Source: Gilvimarinus japonicus (GTDB lineage Bacteria; Pseudomonadota; Gammaproteobacteria; Pseudomonadales; Cellvibrionaceae). Taken from it: DNA of 64,000 bases. The translations under genes were made by a program, and so were the position numbers. Positions 53,635 to 63,315 of this stretch are shown piece by piece. Where the stretch lies: contig NZ_AP031500.1 of assembly GCF_042847215.1 (NCBI RefSeq), forward strand, positions 3,286,001 through 3,350,000. Reading direction: 5' to 3'. The notes below the pieces were generated by a model. That model was not told the DNA's origin. It searched no databases and saw nothing but the letters and a program-made list of their open reading frames with translations. Position 1 is the first letter of the stretch, and each line of letters opens with the position of its first letter.

Positions 53635-55110
53635 GTGATAATAGATCTCGAACAGGACTCTACAGCGAGCTCAACACTAACCGCCGATGTCTGTATTGTT
53701 GGCGCGGGGCCCGCAGGGATTTCACTTGCATTAGAGCTAGCCCGAGAGAGACCCGATTGGAACATCGTGCTAACCGAGGCCGGCGGCCCTGAGAACGCGT
53801 CTCAAGCTGAAAAAGACATCTATAAAGTAGCGTTAGGTGAAAAAAATTATTCCGTACTGGATATATCACGGCGCCGTAAGTTAGGCGGCACCAGCGCACA
53901 CTGGGGGGGGTGGAGTAAACCTCTCGACGATACCGACTTCGAAGAAAACCCTGCATGGGACTTACCCTCTTGGCCAATCTCCAAGCAAGAGGTCAATAAA
54001 TACATACCTCGCGCCCTCACGTGGATCGAAATCGACAGTGGCAACTTTGACATCAGCGACATTCGTAAAACACAGAGCGGGAAACTACTGCCTCTTAGAA
54101 AAGACGCCAAAATCAGCGAGCAACTATTCCGCTTCAGCCCTCCGACCCGTTTTGGCGACCGGTATTACGATGACCTAAAAGCACAAGACAACTTAACCTG
54201 CTTGCTACACGCCAACTGCTACGAGCTTACGCAAACCGGGGACAAAATCATCAGCGCCAAAGTACGCTCATTAAACGGAGCCGATGTCGAAATCAAAGCC
54301 AATAACTTTACTCTCGCGATGGGTGGCATGGAGACGACTCGATTGTTGCTGAATTTACGCAATGACGAAGCGGCGAACGGTGAAGGAATCTACTCCGACC
54401 ACCTGGGGCGCTACTTTGCCGACCACTTTGGCGTTCGCCCTGGCGAAATTCTCGCTCCGGAAGGCCTAAAGTACAGCCGGTTCGGCGATGCCAGCGGCCC
54501 GATCATGCCGGTACTCACTTTCTCACCGGACAGTATTCGCACAAGCCACGAACACAATAGCTGCATGATGTTACAGGCCAGTGCCGCTCCAGACTCATTG
54601 CTAGCAGGGTATGGCGGAGCCAAAGCCTCAGGGTTCCACCCCAACCAGTACTGGCACTACTCAATACAAATGATTATTGAGCCTCGTCCCAACCCCGCCA
54701 GCACCTTAACGTTAACCAACGAACGCTGCGCTTTGGGGTTACGCCGAATGAAACTCGACTGGGCTCCCCATGAAGACGACCTTGCGTCAGCCTACCGATT
54801 ATTTAGCGCACTTGGCGACGAACTGGGCCAAACTGGCCTCGGGCGGCTACACCTCACAAAACCAAACAGTCTCGACGTCAGGGCAAACGTCAGTGGCGCC
54901 TGTCACCACCTAGGCACAACGCGCATGGCTGCCAATAGCAGCGATGGTGTAGTCGATACCAACCTTAAAGTGTTTGGGCAACAAAACCTTTACGTGGCTA
55001 GCTCGTCGGTGTTCCCGCGATACGGCTACTCCAACCCGACACTAACAATAGTCGCTCTATCTGTGCGCCTAGCGCAACACTTAGCCAGCCAAAACGGAGC
55101 TGCAGCATGA
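53635..55110 (+). CDS. GMC family FAD-dependent oxidoreductase
   Basis: 491 residues with FAD-binding GAGPAG at 23-28, an RRKLGGTSAHWGG segment near 80-92, and the GMC C-terminal domain with CHHLGTTRM (His424/His425) and catalytic-partner Asn467 in YSNPTLT. GTG start at 53635 with AGGAG upstream. No signal peptide of its own; four-base ATGA overlap with the next gene, which has a Tat signal. I infer that the enzyme is exported bound to that partner, as with other GMC dehydrogenases that have Tat-carrying small subunits. Oxidises a sugar, alcohol or polyol; substrate unknown. Confidence 0.9.
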   Translation: MIIDLEQDSTASSTLTADVCIVGAGPAGISLALELARERPDWNIVLTEAGGPENASQAEKDIYKVALGEKNYSVLDISRRRKLGGTSAHWGGWSKPLDDTDFEENPAWDLPSWPISKQEVNKYIPRALTWIEIDSGNFDISDIRKTQSGKLLPLRKDAKISEQLFRFSPPTRFGDRYYDDLKAQDNLTCLLHANCYELTQTGDKIISAKVRSLNGADVEIKANNFTLAMGGMETTRLLLNLRNDEAANGEGIYSDHLGRYFADHFGVRPGEILAPEGLKYSRFGDASGPIMPVLTFSPDSIRTSHEHNSCMMLQASAAPDSLLAGYGGAKASGFHPNQYWHYSIQMIIEPRPNPASTLTLTNERCALGLRRMKLDWAPHEDDLASAYRLFSALGDELGQTGLGRLHLTKPNSLDVRANVSGACHHLGTTRMAANSSDGVVDTNLKVFGQQNLYVASSSVFPRYGYSNPTLTIVALSVRLAQHLASQNGAAA

Positions 55111-56216
55111 TTAAAAGACGAGATTTTATAGTCGCTGGTGTTAGCGCAGGCGTCACCGCAGGTGGCATGCACTTACTATACACAAGTCACTCTGAGACTT
55201 TCCTAGCACCAACAAAAGCGCCCGCAGCACTGATCCTCGAAACAGGACACGGCCAACAGCTCGACGATATTCTGCTGTCTCTCGAAAATAGCGAGCGGAT
55301 AGCCACCGCATGGATTGAGAAGCAAGCGACTCAACCATCTATCGCCAAGCTAACCAAAACACTTGCACAAAAATTCGACCTTAGCAGCCCAGCGCTGGAA
55401 AAAAGTGTCTACCAACAAGTGCAGCAAGACTTTGCATCTGGAAAAACTGCCAACCTCGATGGCTGGACACTTAGTACTACTGAGTGCGAGCTCGCGGCAC
55501 TGCGACACCTAGTGGTAACAGCCAACCCTGACAACATAGCTATATTACGCGCACAAGAAAAAGCCAAGCTTGAGGCTGGCCTAACGGTGGGTGAGATCGC
55601 CCCACTTAAAAATTGGGGCCCGCAAACAACAACTCAAGGGAAAAAGTTTAACGAGCAGCCAGACGGCCATAGCGGGCTTTGGTTTCAACTCTCAGGCGCG
55701 CCCGGCCGCGTCAAGATCATGATTGATGGCGAGATCGTCCGAACAGTTGTTAATGAAACCGTGGTAACGTCGGGACTCTTCGGTGAAATGCAAGATCGCA
55801 TTCTATCCAATCCTGGCAAATATGAAATCGCTCTCATCGACCCAATTAAAAACATTAAGCAACCCATTGGCGAGTTGACGGTAAAAGCCGACCCAAGAAT
55901 GGCGAAAAAACTTGGAAAAACAGACTCTGTATTTTGCGAAATAACATCTTGGGGGCCGAAAAAAACAACTATAGGGAAACCTGCCAACGAACAACCTGAC
56001 GGCTCAATGGGGGTATGGGTTAAGACATCCTGCTTTCCCGACGGAGCCCAAATAATGCTAGACGATGACTTACTTCCCACCACCACCCGAGAGTTTGGCG
56101 CCACCAGCTCAATACCGGCGGCATTACTTGAAACGCCAGGGGAGAAAACACTCTACTTTTTTGACGAGAAAGCTCAAGAGACAATAAAAATCGGCACCAT
56201 TACGATCGAAGCGTAA
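55107..56216 (+). CDS. Tat-signal protein with duplicated Ig-like domain, GMC partner
   Basis: 369 residues. N-terminal KRRDFIVAG followed by a hydrophobic stretch is a twin-arginine signal. Residues about 45-150 are helical with DGWTLSTTECELAAL near 118-132. Two copies of a beta-rich unit follow: 169-259 begins NWGPQTTTQGKKFNEQPDG and 281-368 begins SWGPKKTTIGKPANEQPDG, each then having a G(L/V)W strand and an I.D.(E/D) hairpin. No cofactor motif is seen. It overlaps the GMC gene by four bases. I do not recognise a named family; the role as chaperone or anchor of the GMC enzyme is inference. Confidence 0.75.
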   Translation: MIKRRDFIVAGVSAGVTAGGMHLLYTSHSETFLAPTKAPAALILETGHGQQLDDILLSLENSERIATAWIEKQATQPSIAKLTKTLAQKFDLSSPALEKSVYQQVQQDFASGKTANLDGWTLSTTECELAALRHLVVTANPDNIAILRAQEKAKLEAGLTVGEIAPLKNWGPQTTTQGKKFNEQPDGHSGLWFQLSGAPGRVKIMIDGEIVRTVVNETVVTSGLFGEMQDRILSNPGKYEIALIDPIKNIKQPIGELTVKADPRMAKKLGKTDSVFCEITSWGPKKTTIGKPANEQPDGSMGVWVKTSCFPDGAQIMLDDDLLPTTTREFGATSSIPAALLETPGEKTLYFFDEKAQETIKIGTITIEA

Positions 56217-56295
56217 AAGAGTAGGTTTGATTAGGCGGATACAAATTGTTCATAAATATAGTGCGGTGGCGGCTTGCCACCGCCGAGCGCAAAAG

Positions 56296-58212
56296 CTAAT
56301 GGTTTAACGCATTGAGCTGAAGGTCATCCCAGCTAGGGTAAAGCTCCTTCAATCTTTTTGATGCAAACTCAGTGGCCTCAAAGCTTAGATGGTGCTGGTC
56401 ATAACTATATGGTGCTGAGCCAAATTGAATTTTACACCCACTCAAGCTTTCAGCAGTGCAAAATAACGATTTCTTACTAAGATAGCGGTAACGGTTCCTA
56501 GATAGCTCCTGTAAACGCTCATCAAACAGTGCAAAGCTAGCTACGTAGTCTGTGAAAATACGAGGATCCACACGTTGATTGAAGAGGTCAGACATTGGCT
56601 TATTCAGCGCCAGATAGTTACCAAAAACAATCAGACTGGCGTCAGCAACATCCTGAATATATTCATATGTTTCAAGGAGGTCTTCTGGTTTATAAGTACC
56701 CCAGTACAGCCCAATTACAATGGTGTCAAACTGTCCCAGAAACTCTGAAGATAATCGTTGTTCATTTAGGGCTTTACATTCCTCATAATTTGACCAATCT
56801 CCTTGTATACGCTTTAACGTATCACCCACTGCAGGAGGGCACCCACCCAGGGAGCGTTTAACGTAATACTTATCCGGGTAGGCGAGCTGCAGAATATTCA
56901 AAGCATCTGCGGCATGACTATCGCCTAAAATAAGCACGTTTTTGCGAAAGTCTTCCGAAGGAACTTCACAAACATCCCAACCCCGAGCTTGGCAATTCTT
57001 CTGAATTAGCTGAAACCGGTCAGACTTTCCTTGTTTGATTTTCTCAGAGGTTAACTGCTCAAACCCAAAACGATCAGGCCAACCGGCCTTCTCTTTTGTT
57101 ACCCAAGAAACCCCGACAAGCGATACGAACATAACCATCATTGCCGCCACGAACGCACGCGGACCGAACACCGCGAAAGAGCCACGCTTGCGAAAAGGTG
57201 TCTCGACAAAATGGTACATGAGAACAGCCAGCAGGAAAATCGCTAACAGTAACAGCAACTTGTCCGTTACTAAGAACCGGCTCAAGCCATACTTATACAG
57301 TACGATAAGCGGCCAATGAACAAGGTACAAGGAATACGAAATCAACCCGGCATAAACAACGGGGCGAAGCCTTAGGCAGAGCCCTACATAAGTTTTTTCG
57401 CCAAAAAGAATAATCAGCGCCGCCCCAACACACGGGATAACGGCAGCAAAACCTGGAAAAGTAGTCGACTCACTATACAAAAACACTGGGACGATAACCG
57501 CGGCCAGGCCCACCAGGCACAGTACCTCATGTGTGTATGCACGCAACCGTAATTGCCCGCCAAGCCAGACCAGTACACCGCCGATAGAAAACTCGACGAT
57601 TCGAAACGGCATCATATAAAACACCAGTGCGGGCTCTTTGCGAACCAACAGCTCAGCGGCGATTAGGCTCGCTGCACCCATAACAATCAAGACCGAAAAA
57701 ACGACCTTTTCTTTTTTGATAAAACACAATAAGAGCGGCCAAAAGAGGTAAAACTGCTCTTCAACCGACAAGCTCCAGGTATGCAAAAGGGGTTTTAATG
57801 TAGAAGCGCCATCAAAATACCCAGATTCATTCCAGAACAAGAAATTAGAGACCGAGAAAACCGAAAAAATAGTTTCTGTTGCCAACCGATCATAATTAGC
57901 AGCAGGAAATATAAACCAGCCCGCCAACAGGGTAAATAATAGCGTAGCAAACAAAGCGGGCAATAAGCGGCGCGCTCGTTTTGCATAAAATCCTCTAAAA
58001 CTGAACTCTTTACGTCTCACAGATTGGCGTATATGAGCTGTAATCAAATAACCAGAAATAACAAAAAATACATCTACACCAATAAAACCACCACCAAACA
58101 ACGTTAGCTCAAGGTGGTATAAAATTACGCAGATAACGGCCAGAGCCCGAAGACCATCTATATGAGGGAAATAGCCTGACTGCCCGCCATTCACTTCAGA
58201 AACTAATCGCAT
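56296..58212 (-). CDS. OafA/YrhL-type acyltransferase with C-terminal SGNH domain
   Basis: 638 residues. N-terminal acyltransferase-3 membrane domain of about ten helices (to about 370), beginning HIDGLRALAVICVILYH with the conserved His, and GVDVFFVISGYLI. The C-terminal half is an SGNH hydrolase domain with GDSHAAD near 430 and a DQHHLS end motif near 610. Such proteins O-acetylate polysaccharide, LPS O-antigen or peptidoglycan. AAAGGA upstream of the ATG. Convergent to the Tat protein; followed on the same strand only by that gene's far end. Confidence 0.93.
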   Translation of the reverse strand: MRLVSEVNGGQSGYFPHIDGLRALAVICVILYHLELTLFGGGFIGVDVFFVISGYLITAHIRQSVRRKEFSFRGFYAKRARRLLPALFATLLFTLLAGWFIFPAANYDRLATETIFSVFSVSNFLFWNESGYFDGASTLKPLLHTWSLSVEEQFYLFWPLLLCFIKKEKVVFSVLIVMGAASLIAAELLVRKEPALVFYMMPFRIVEFSIGGVLVWLGGQLRLRAYTHEVLCLVGLAAVIVPVFLYSESTTFPGFAAVIPCVGAALIILFGEKTYVGLCLRLRPVVYAGLISYSLYLVHWPLIVLYKYGLSRFLVTDKLLLLLAIFLLAVLMYHFVETPFRKRGSFAVFGPRAFVAAMMVMFVSLVGVSWVTKEKAGWPDRFGFEQLTSEKIKQGKSDRFQLIQKNCQARGWDVCEVPSEDFRKNVLILGDSHAADALNILQLAYPDKYYVKRSLGGCPPAVGDTLKRIQGDWSNYEECKALNEQRLSSEFLGQFDTIVIGLYWGTYKPEDLLETYEYIQDVADASLIVFGNYLALNKPMSDLFNQRVDPRIFTDYVASFALFDERLQELSRNRYRYLSKKSLFCTAESLSGCKIQFGSAPYSYDQHHLSFEATEFASKRLKELYPSWDDLQLNALNH

Positions 58213-58398
58213 AGAATTTCCTTTATAACTCGCGCGAGCTCAACCATTATCGCGACCTTACTCGGCTTTCCACAAAACCAACACGAGAGCCTAAGTACTA
58301 TTTAAAGATATAACGTGGACAACTTGAAAATACGACCACAAGAACTTGAGTAAACACCGCTATAAATCACAAGTCGACATCCATAATCAATTTTTCTC

Positions 58399-60576
58399 TA
58401 GATCCACCCTAGCGGGAACTTTATATAGCGTCACACCTTCCCCCCTCACAGCCACCGCAGCTTGATCTGACATGTATTGGCGCAATTGTCTAAGTACCGG
58501 CAAGTGCTTAATTTGCCTCGACTCATCCGCCAACAAGAAATACTGAATATCGAAGCGCTGAAAATACGAGAGCATTGCGTCAAGACTGACGGCATACTCT
58601 CGACGAGCATAGATCACAGACAACAGACTCTCGGTCGGTACAGGGAGTAAAGCGGCATTTTGCTCTAAACCATGAGACACAACACGTGTAGTTTTTGGCT
58701 CCGACATTAAATAATCACTAATATCAAGTAAACCACGTCTTTTTAGATGATTTTCTCGCCACTCCCCACCATTAAACGGTTGGCCACCAAACTTAACATC
58801 AAGAACTCGCGTACCAGGAGTAGACCAAGCAGCCACAAGAAAGCTTTGGGCCGCACTGAAAAGACTAAAAAGCACAACAACTACGCAAGCCGTTGCTCGA
58901 ATACTGGGGAAATGCCCTAACCGTCTAGCAAAACTAGCCAAAGAGAGACACGTGATCAGCCCCAAAGGAAACATGTAGTAATTTCCGTCGCCGCCACGAA
59001 CATGGTAACGCCAAGCGATTGCTATCGCCAAACCAACCAAACTCAGAAAAATCATAAGTCCTGTAAAACTACGAGACACCTTCATTCGGTCGCGAAAGCC
59101 TAAACTAGCGGCTAGCACACCAAGTACACAAAAAAGAAACCAGTAATTTCCCTGCCAGGTGATGCGAATTTTGGGCATATAGTTTGGCGCAAAAAGCCAC
59201 TCGTAGAGCATGCGCGGAACCTCACCCCAAACTTGAGGTTTAGTCCAATTCAATGTTCCCGCAGGCTCTCGCTCGACAAATCCTAACCAAAGCCAAATTT
59301 TTAATAATGGATCAGGGCCTACCGTAGGCACGCCCGTTAATAGCCATGTTCGGTAGACGAAAATGAGCGCAACACAAACGGCCAAAACAAATACAACGAT
59401 CGCAGCTCGCCGCTGAGCGTCTCCCTTCCACACTATCGTTACTTTCGGGGATATATAAAACTGCAATACAACGAAAATAAAACTAAAAAAGACAAATGGT
59501 ATTGCGGTGTATTTACAGGATACTGCCAATGATGCAGCGGCCATCGCATAAAATAATGATGAGACTGTTCTCTGTGAAAACCAATCACCTAGCTTTAAGA
59601 GCATCATTAAAAGAAGGAAGGTAGAAATCACATCAGACTTAAGCTGCAATGCAGTATTTGCCCATGCTGGGACTGTCAGCACGAGAAGCGCTGCCATGTG
59701 GCACCAAGTGGCAGAAAGTGCGAGCTTTTCGCAAATTTTCCAAATTGCCGCCGCTGAAAGTAATAACAAACCCACTGTAACGCCTGCTTGCACTCGCAGT
59801 TGGTCAAACCCGGTGACAGACAGGAGCAATGTTTCCCATAGTTTAGGAAAATAATGTACCGGAGAGACAAGCCCTAGACTTTGAAAAATAGTGCCGGTAG
59901 GCGCTAACAAAACATCGCTGCGCCCCAAGTACCAAAGCGTATCGTGACCGACAACGTTTTGCGTTCGTGCAGCTAGAATGATGACCCATGTGACTGTGAC
60001 GCTGAACAATACACTTTGTATATAGCCGTCTGGTCGAGCACATTGATAAAGCCGTATAATGCCGAGCGAGCTTTTATTCAATAATATGGCCCCACTGCCG
60101 CATACAAATAATAGCACTAACAGTAGAATGGGATACGCAAGATGAAAAAAGGAGAGAAAGAAAGTCGTCATTGACCAGATACAGATCCCCGCCAACAGTG
60201 CCGTCAAGTCGTCAACGCCCTTGCACTGTCCCAATCGGTGCAAGCTAGAACGACCTATTGCAGACAGCAACTCCCAGAAGAGCCAGCCTACTAAAACTGT
60301 GAGCTCTGCATTATGCCGACGCAAATACAGCAACGCCCCCACAACCGCCATGACCACCAACCAGCGACGGCGAAACACCGACGCGACACAAATTAGACAA
60401 CCTAATAATAGAGCCTCTAGCCCACCTTCGAGCGCAGAAGGTTGAGCAATATGCCAACTCATGGGACCTCGCACGAAGAGGTCGTATCCAACCACACCAA
60501 TAAACGCAACGGCTAGCAGCGAGAATACGCCGCAGATAAAGTAAATTCTTAAGGGCGAGCGAAGGCAACTATACAT
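58399..60576 (-). CDS. Polytopic membrane protein, GT-C glycosyltransferase-like
   Basis: Roughly 725 residues, starting at ATG 60576; the reading frame ends near 58387-58399 (stop at about 58387). About 12-14 membrane helices fill residues 10-590; VGHDTLWYLGRSD near 215 lies in the first long loop and has the acidic residue expected in GT-C enzymes. The C-terminal 130 residues are soluble and look periplasmic. No exact family is recognisable. A TTG 27 bases earlier would not improve the start. Next to the OafA-type gene it may work on the same glycan, but this is inference. Confidence 0.68.
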
Positions 60577-60620
60577 ATACAAGCCTAAATCGAACGTTAG
60601 CAATCATGAAACACAGCGAG

Positions 60621-60646
60621 GCCTCTCCACAACGCGGCGGAGAGGC
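60621..60646 (-). terminator. Hairpin after dapB
   Basis: GCCTCTCC and GGAGAGGC form an 8-bp stem about 23 bases past the dapB stop. On the minus strand no T tract follows, so its function as a terminator is doubtful. Confidence 0.35.
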
Positions 60647-60668
60647 TTTCACATTTAAAAGGAGGCTA

Positions 60669-61475
60669 TCAGCGTAAGCTCAACACATCCTGCATATCGT
60701 AAAGCCCGGGCTTTTGGCTCAACAACCAGCCGGCCGCTCGCACCGCGCCATTGCCGAAGGCTAAACGACTAGAGGCTTTGTGGGTAATTTCAACGCGTTC
60801 GCCGTCAGCCAAGAACATCACTGTGTGTTCGCCGACCACATCGCCGCCGCGTACCGTGGCAAAACCGATAGTGTCGTGATCGCGCGCGCCGGTTTGGCCC
60901 TCGCGGCCGTATACGGCCACTTTGTTTAAGTCTCGCCCGGTGGTGTCGGCAATGACTTCGCCCATGCGCAAGGCGGTGCCCGAGGGGGCATCGACTTTGT
61001 GACGATGGTGCGCCTCATAGATTTCGATGTCTGACTCTTCGGCCATGACGCGCGCGGCGGTTTCAAGCAGCTTAAAACATAAATTGACGCCAGTGCTGAA
61101 GTTGGCCGCCAGGCACAGTTGAATTTGGCTTTGATAGCCGAGCAGCCGGGCTTTTTCCGCATCGGTAAAACCTGTGGTGCCAATCACCATCGCTTTGCCG
61201 TGCTTGGCACACAGCTCGGCGTTGGCCAGCGTTGCGCTTGGCGAGGTAAAGTCGATTAAGGCATCAAAGCGGTCGATCACATCGGCTAAGTCCGTGACAA
61301 TTGCTACACCTTGTTTACCGACGCCGGCCAATTCACCCGCGTCGGCGCCAGCCAACGAACTGCCAGGGCGGACAATGGCCACCGTCAGCTCTGCGCCTGT
61401 GGCAGCCACGGCGGCCTCAATTAAAATTTTCCCCATACGGCCGGCGGCGCCGGTCACGGCAATACGTACTGTCAT
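60669..61475 (-). CDS. dapB: 4-hydroxy-tetrahydrodipicolinate reductase
   Basis: 268 residues. NAD(P)-binding VTGAAGRMG at 7-15, substrate loop EAHHRHKVDAPSGTAL near 156-171 with catalytic His and Lys. Second step specific to lysine and diaminopimelate synthesis. In most gammaproteobacteria carA follows directly; here about 9 kb of accessory genes intervene. Located 18 bases after the ribA stop. Confidence 0.97.
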   Translation of the reverse strand: MTVRIAVTGAAGRMGKILIEAAVAATGAELTVAIVRPGSSLAGADAGELAGVGKQGVAIVTDLADVIDRFDALIDFTSPSATLANAELCAKHGKAMVIGTTGFTDAEKARLLGYQSQIQLCLAANFSTGVNLCFKLLETAARVMAEESDIEIYEAHHRHKVDAPSGTALRMGEVIADTTGRDLNKVAVYGREGQTGARDHDTIGFATVRGGDVVGEHTVMFLADGERVEITHKASSRLAFGNGAVRAAGWLLSQKPGLYDMQDVLSLR

Positions 61476-61493
61476 GAATAAACCTACTCTTAA

Positions 61494-62099
61494 TTAATCT
61501 GCGCTGTTGTCGTCTTCAAATAAGTGGCCAAGCTTACCTTTCTTTGTCTCAAGGTATTTGGCGTTGTGGGGGTTGCGACCCGTTTGGTGAGGGATACGCT
61601 CGGCAACGGTAATGCCCATATCCTCTAGCGCTTTGACTTTGCGTGGATTGTTGGTCATTAACTTCAGTGAGCGAATCGTTAAATGATCCATCATGGGCTT
61701 TAAAATGCTGTAATCGCGCATATCGGCACCAAAGCCTAGCTGCTCGTTGGCCTCAACCGTGTCGGCGCCACAATCTTGCAAATGGTAGGCTTTGATTTTG
61801 TTCAGCAAACCAATGCCTCGCCCCTCTTGGCGCAAGTAAAAGATCGCCCCGCGCCCGACAATGGAGATTTTATGCATCGCCGCCTGCAGCTGGGGGCCAC
61901 AATCACAGCGCATGCTAAACAGTGCGTCACCCGTCAAGCACTCTGAGTGTACCCGCGCCAATACCGGCTCGGGCCCGGCTATATCCCCCATGGTGAGCAC
62001 TATGTGCTCTTTATCCATACCGGTATCAGAGAAGCCGTGCATCACGAACATTCCCCAAGGGGTTGGCAGCTTAGATGACTCGACAAATTGTATGGTCAC
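61494..62099 (-). CDS. ribA: GTP cyclohydrolase II
   Basis: 201 residues. Zinc ligands in HSECLTGDALFSMRCDCG (three Cys), the RQEGRGIGL loop, and C-terminal TNNPRKVKAL; length and order match E. coli RibA (196). Opens GTP to begin riboflavin synthesis. Unfused to RibB. Same strand as dapB and the retropepsin-like gene. Confidence 0.97.
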   Translation of the reverse strand: MTIQFVESSKLPTPWGMFVMHGFSDTGMDKEHIVLTMGDIAGPEPVLARVHSECLTGDALFSMRCDCGPQLQAAMHKISIVGRGAIFYLRQEGRGIGLLNKIKAYHLQDCGADTVEANEQLGFGADMRDYSILKPMMDHLTIRSLKLMTNNPRKVKALEDMGITVAERIPHQTGRNPHNAKYLETKKGKLGHLFEDDNSAD

Positions 62100-62134
62100 T
62101 AATTTCTCTCTATTAACGTAACAAAAACTGCGGG

Positions 62135-62776
62135 CTACTGGCTGGCGCGCAACACCAACACACCGTTTTCTGTCGACATACTGACGTTGCCCAAAAAACT
62201 GTTACCCAACAAAATATCTTGACTGCCAAAGTTGGCAATCACCATCGCCTGAATATTGCTCAAGGTAATACCTCCTACGGATACGCTTCGCAGCCATACA
62301 CTGTACGCATGGGCCGGCCCGTTGGCGGTGGTAACCATGCCTTGGTCACCGCTTAAATAATTAAGCCCCAACCGCTCGGCTTGAACGACGCCCATGGCAA
62401 TCGAGGTCGCCCCGGTATCTACCATAAAGCTCACGCTTTGGCCGTTAATCATTCCCGACGACCGATAATGACCACCGCGAGATTGATTGAGCCGTACCTC
62501 TATAGTCTCGACTTTGGCAAAATTGGTGGCTATGTGGCTCGATAACGTCAATGTGTAGGTGGCACCCTCATACTCTACCTCGGCGCCAGCGCGGGAGGCG
62601 TTAATAAGTGTGACGCCTTCGGGGCTGGTTTGTCCGGCACGGAGCATCCGCTGCTTACCATCAATACTAATCAGCGCAGTGCCATTGGCCAGCATTTGCG
62701 CTGATAAATCCGCCGCTACGGTCACCATGCTCAGCACGAATGAGCTTAAAAATACAATTAGCTTTAGTCGCCACAT
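62135..62776 (-). CDS. Retropepsin-like aspartic protease family protein (TIGR02281 type)
   Basis: 213 residues. Signal peptide about 1-22 (VTVAA). The single-chain aspartic protease half has FMVDTGATSIAMG near 116-128 with the catalytic Asp-Thr-Gly, and DILLGNSFLG near 187-196. As a clan AA protein it would dimerise to form the active site. Faces the periplasm. No substrate known. Lies between ribA and pgpA on the minus strand. Confidence 0.85.
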   Translation of the reverse strand: MWRLKLIVFLSSFVLSMVTVAADLSAQMLANGTALISIDGKQRMLRAGQTSPEGVTLINASRAGAEVEYEGATYTLTLSSHIATNFAKVETIEVRLNQSRGGHYRSSGMINGQSVSFMVDTGATSIAMGVVQAERLGLNYLSGDQGMVTTANGPAHAYSVWLRSVSVGGITLSNIQAMVIANFGSQDILLGNSFLGNVSMSTENGVLVLRASQ

Positions 62777-62816
62777 ATCCCTCTCCTTTCTCGCGCTTCC
62801 TTTTTACGAGTCGTGT

Positions 62817-63314
62817 TTAAACCACCAACCAAATTAATAGCTGCATGGCTAACCACGCGTAAACGGCCGCCAAAACATCATCCACCATGATGCCAAGACC
62901 GCCCGATATTTTTCGGTCGGCCAACGATACCGGCCAAGGCTTGGCGATATCAAATATCCGAAACAACACAAAACCGGCCAGCATCCAGTACCAGTCTGGC
63001 GGCGCCAACAACATGGTAAGCCAATAGCCAACCATTTCATCCCAGACAATACCCGGGTGGTCGTGCACACTTAAAGCACGGGAGCTTTTTTCACACCAAT
63101 AAACCCCGAGCGCAAAGGTCACCACCAACCACACACAGTACAAGGGCACACTTAAATCGCTAATCAGCCAATAGATCGGTATAGCCGCCAGTGTTCCGGC
63201 AGTACCCGGCGCTTTAGGCGCAAAGCCGGAGCCAAAACCAAAGGCAAAGAAATGGTTACTGTTGCTAAACAGCTCGCGGCGGGTGGGCATGGGTAAAGGG
63301 TGTGACTGGCTCAT
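62817..63314 (-). CDS. pgpA: Phosphatidylglycerophosphatase A
   Basis: 165 residues from ATG 63314. FGSGFAPKAPGTAGTLAAIP near 25-44, then DHPGIVWDEMVGYW near 80-93 with the conserved acids, and ADRKISGGLGIMVDDVLAA near 128-146; four helices. Removes phosphate from phosphatidylglycerol phosphate. One base separates it from the thiL stop; a longer start would lie inside thiL. Confidence 0.95.
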   Translation of the reverse strand: MSQSHPLPMPTRRELFSNSNHFFAFGFGSGFAPKAPGTAGTLAAIPIYWLISDLSVPLYCVWLVVTFALGVYWCEKSSRALSVHDHPGIVWDEMVGYWLTMLLAPPDWYWMLAGFVLFRIFDIAKPWPVSLADRKISGGLGIMVDDVLAAVYAWLAMQLLIWLVV

Positions 63315-63315
63315 A

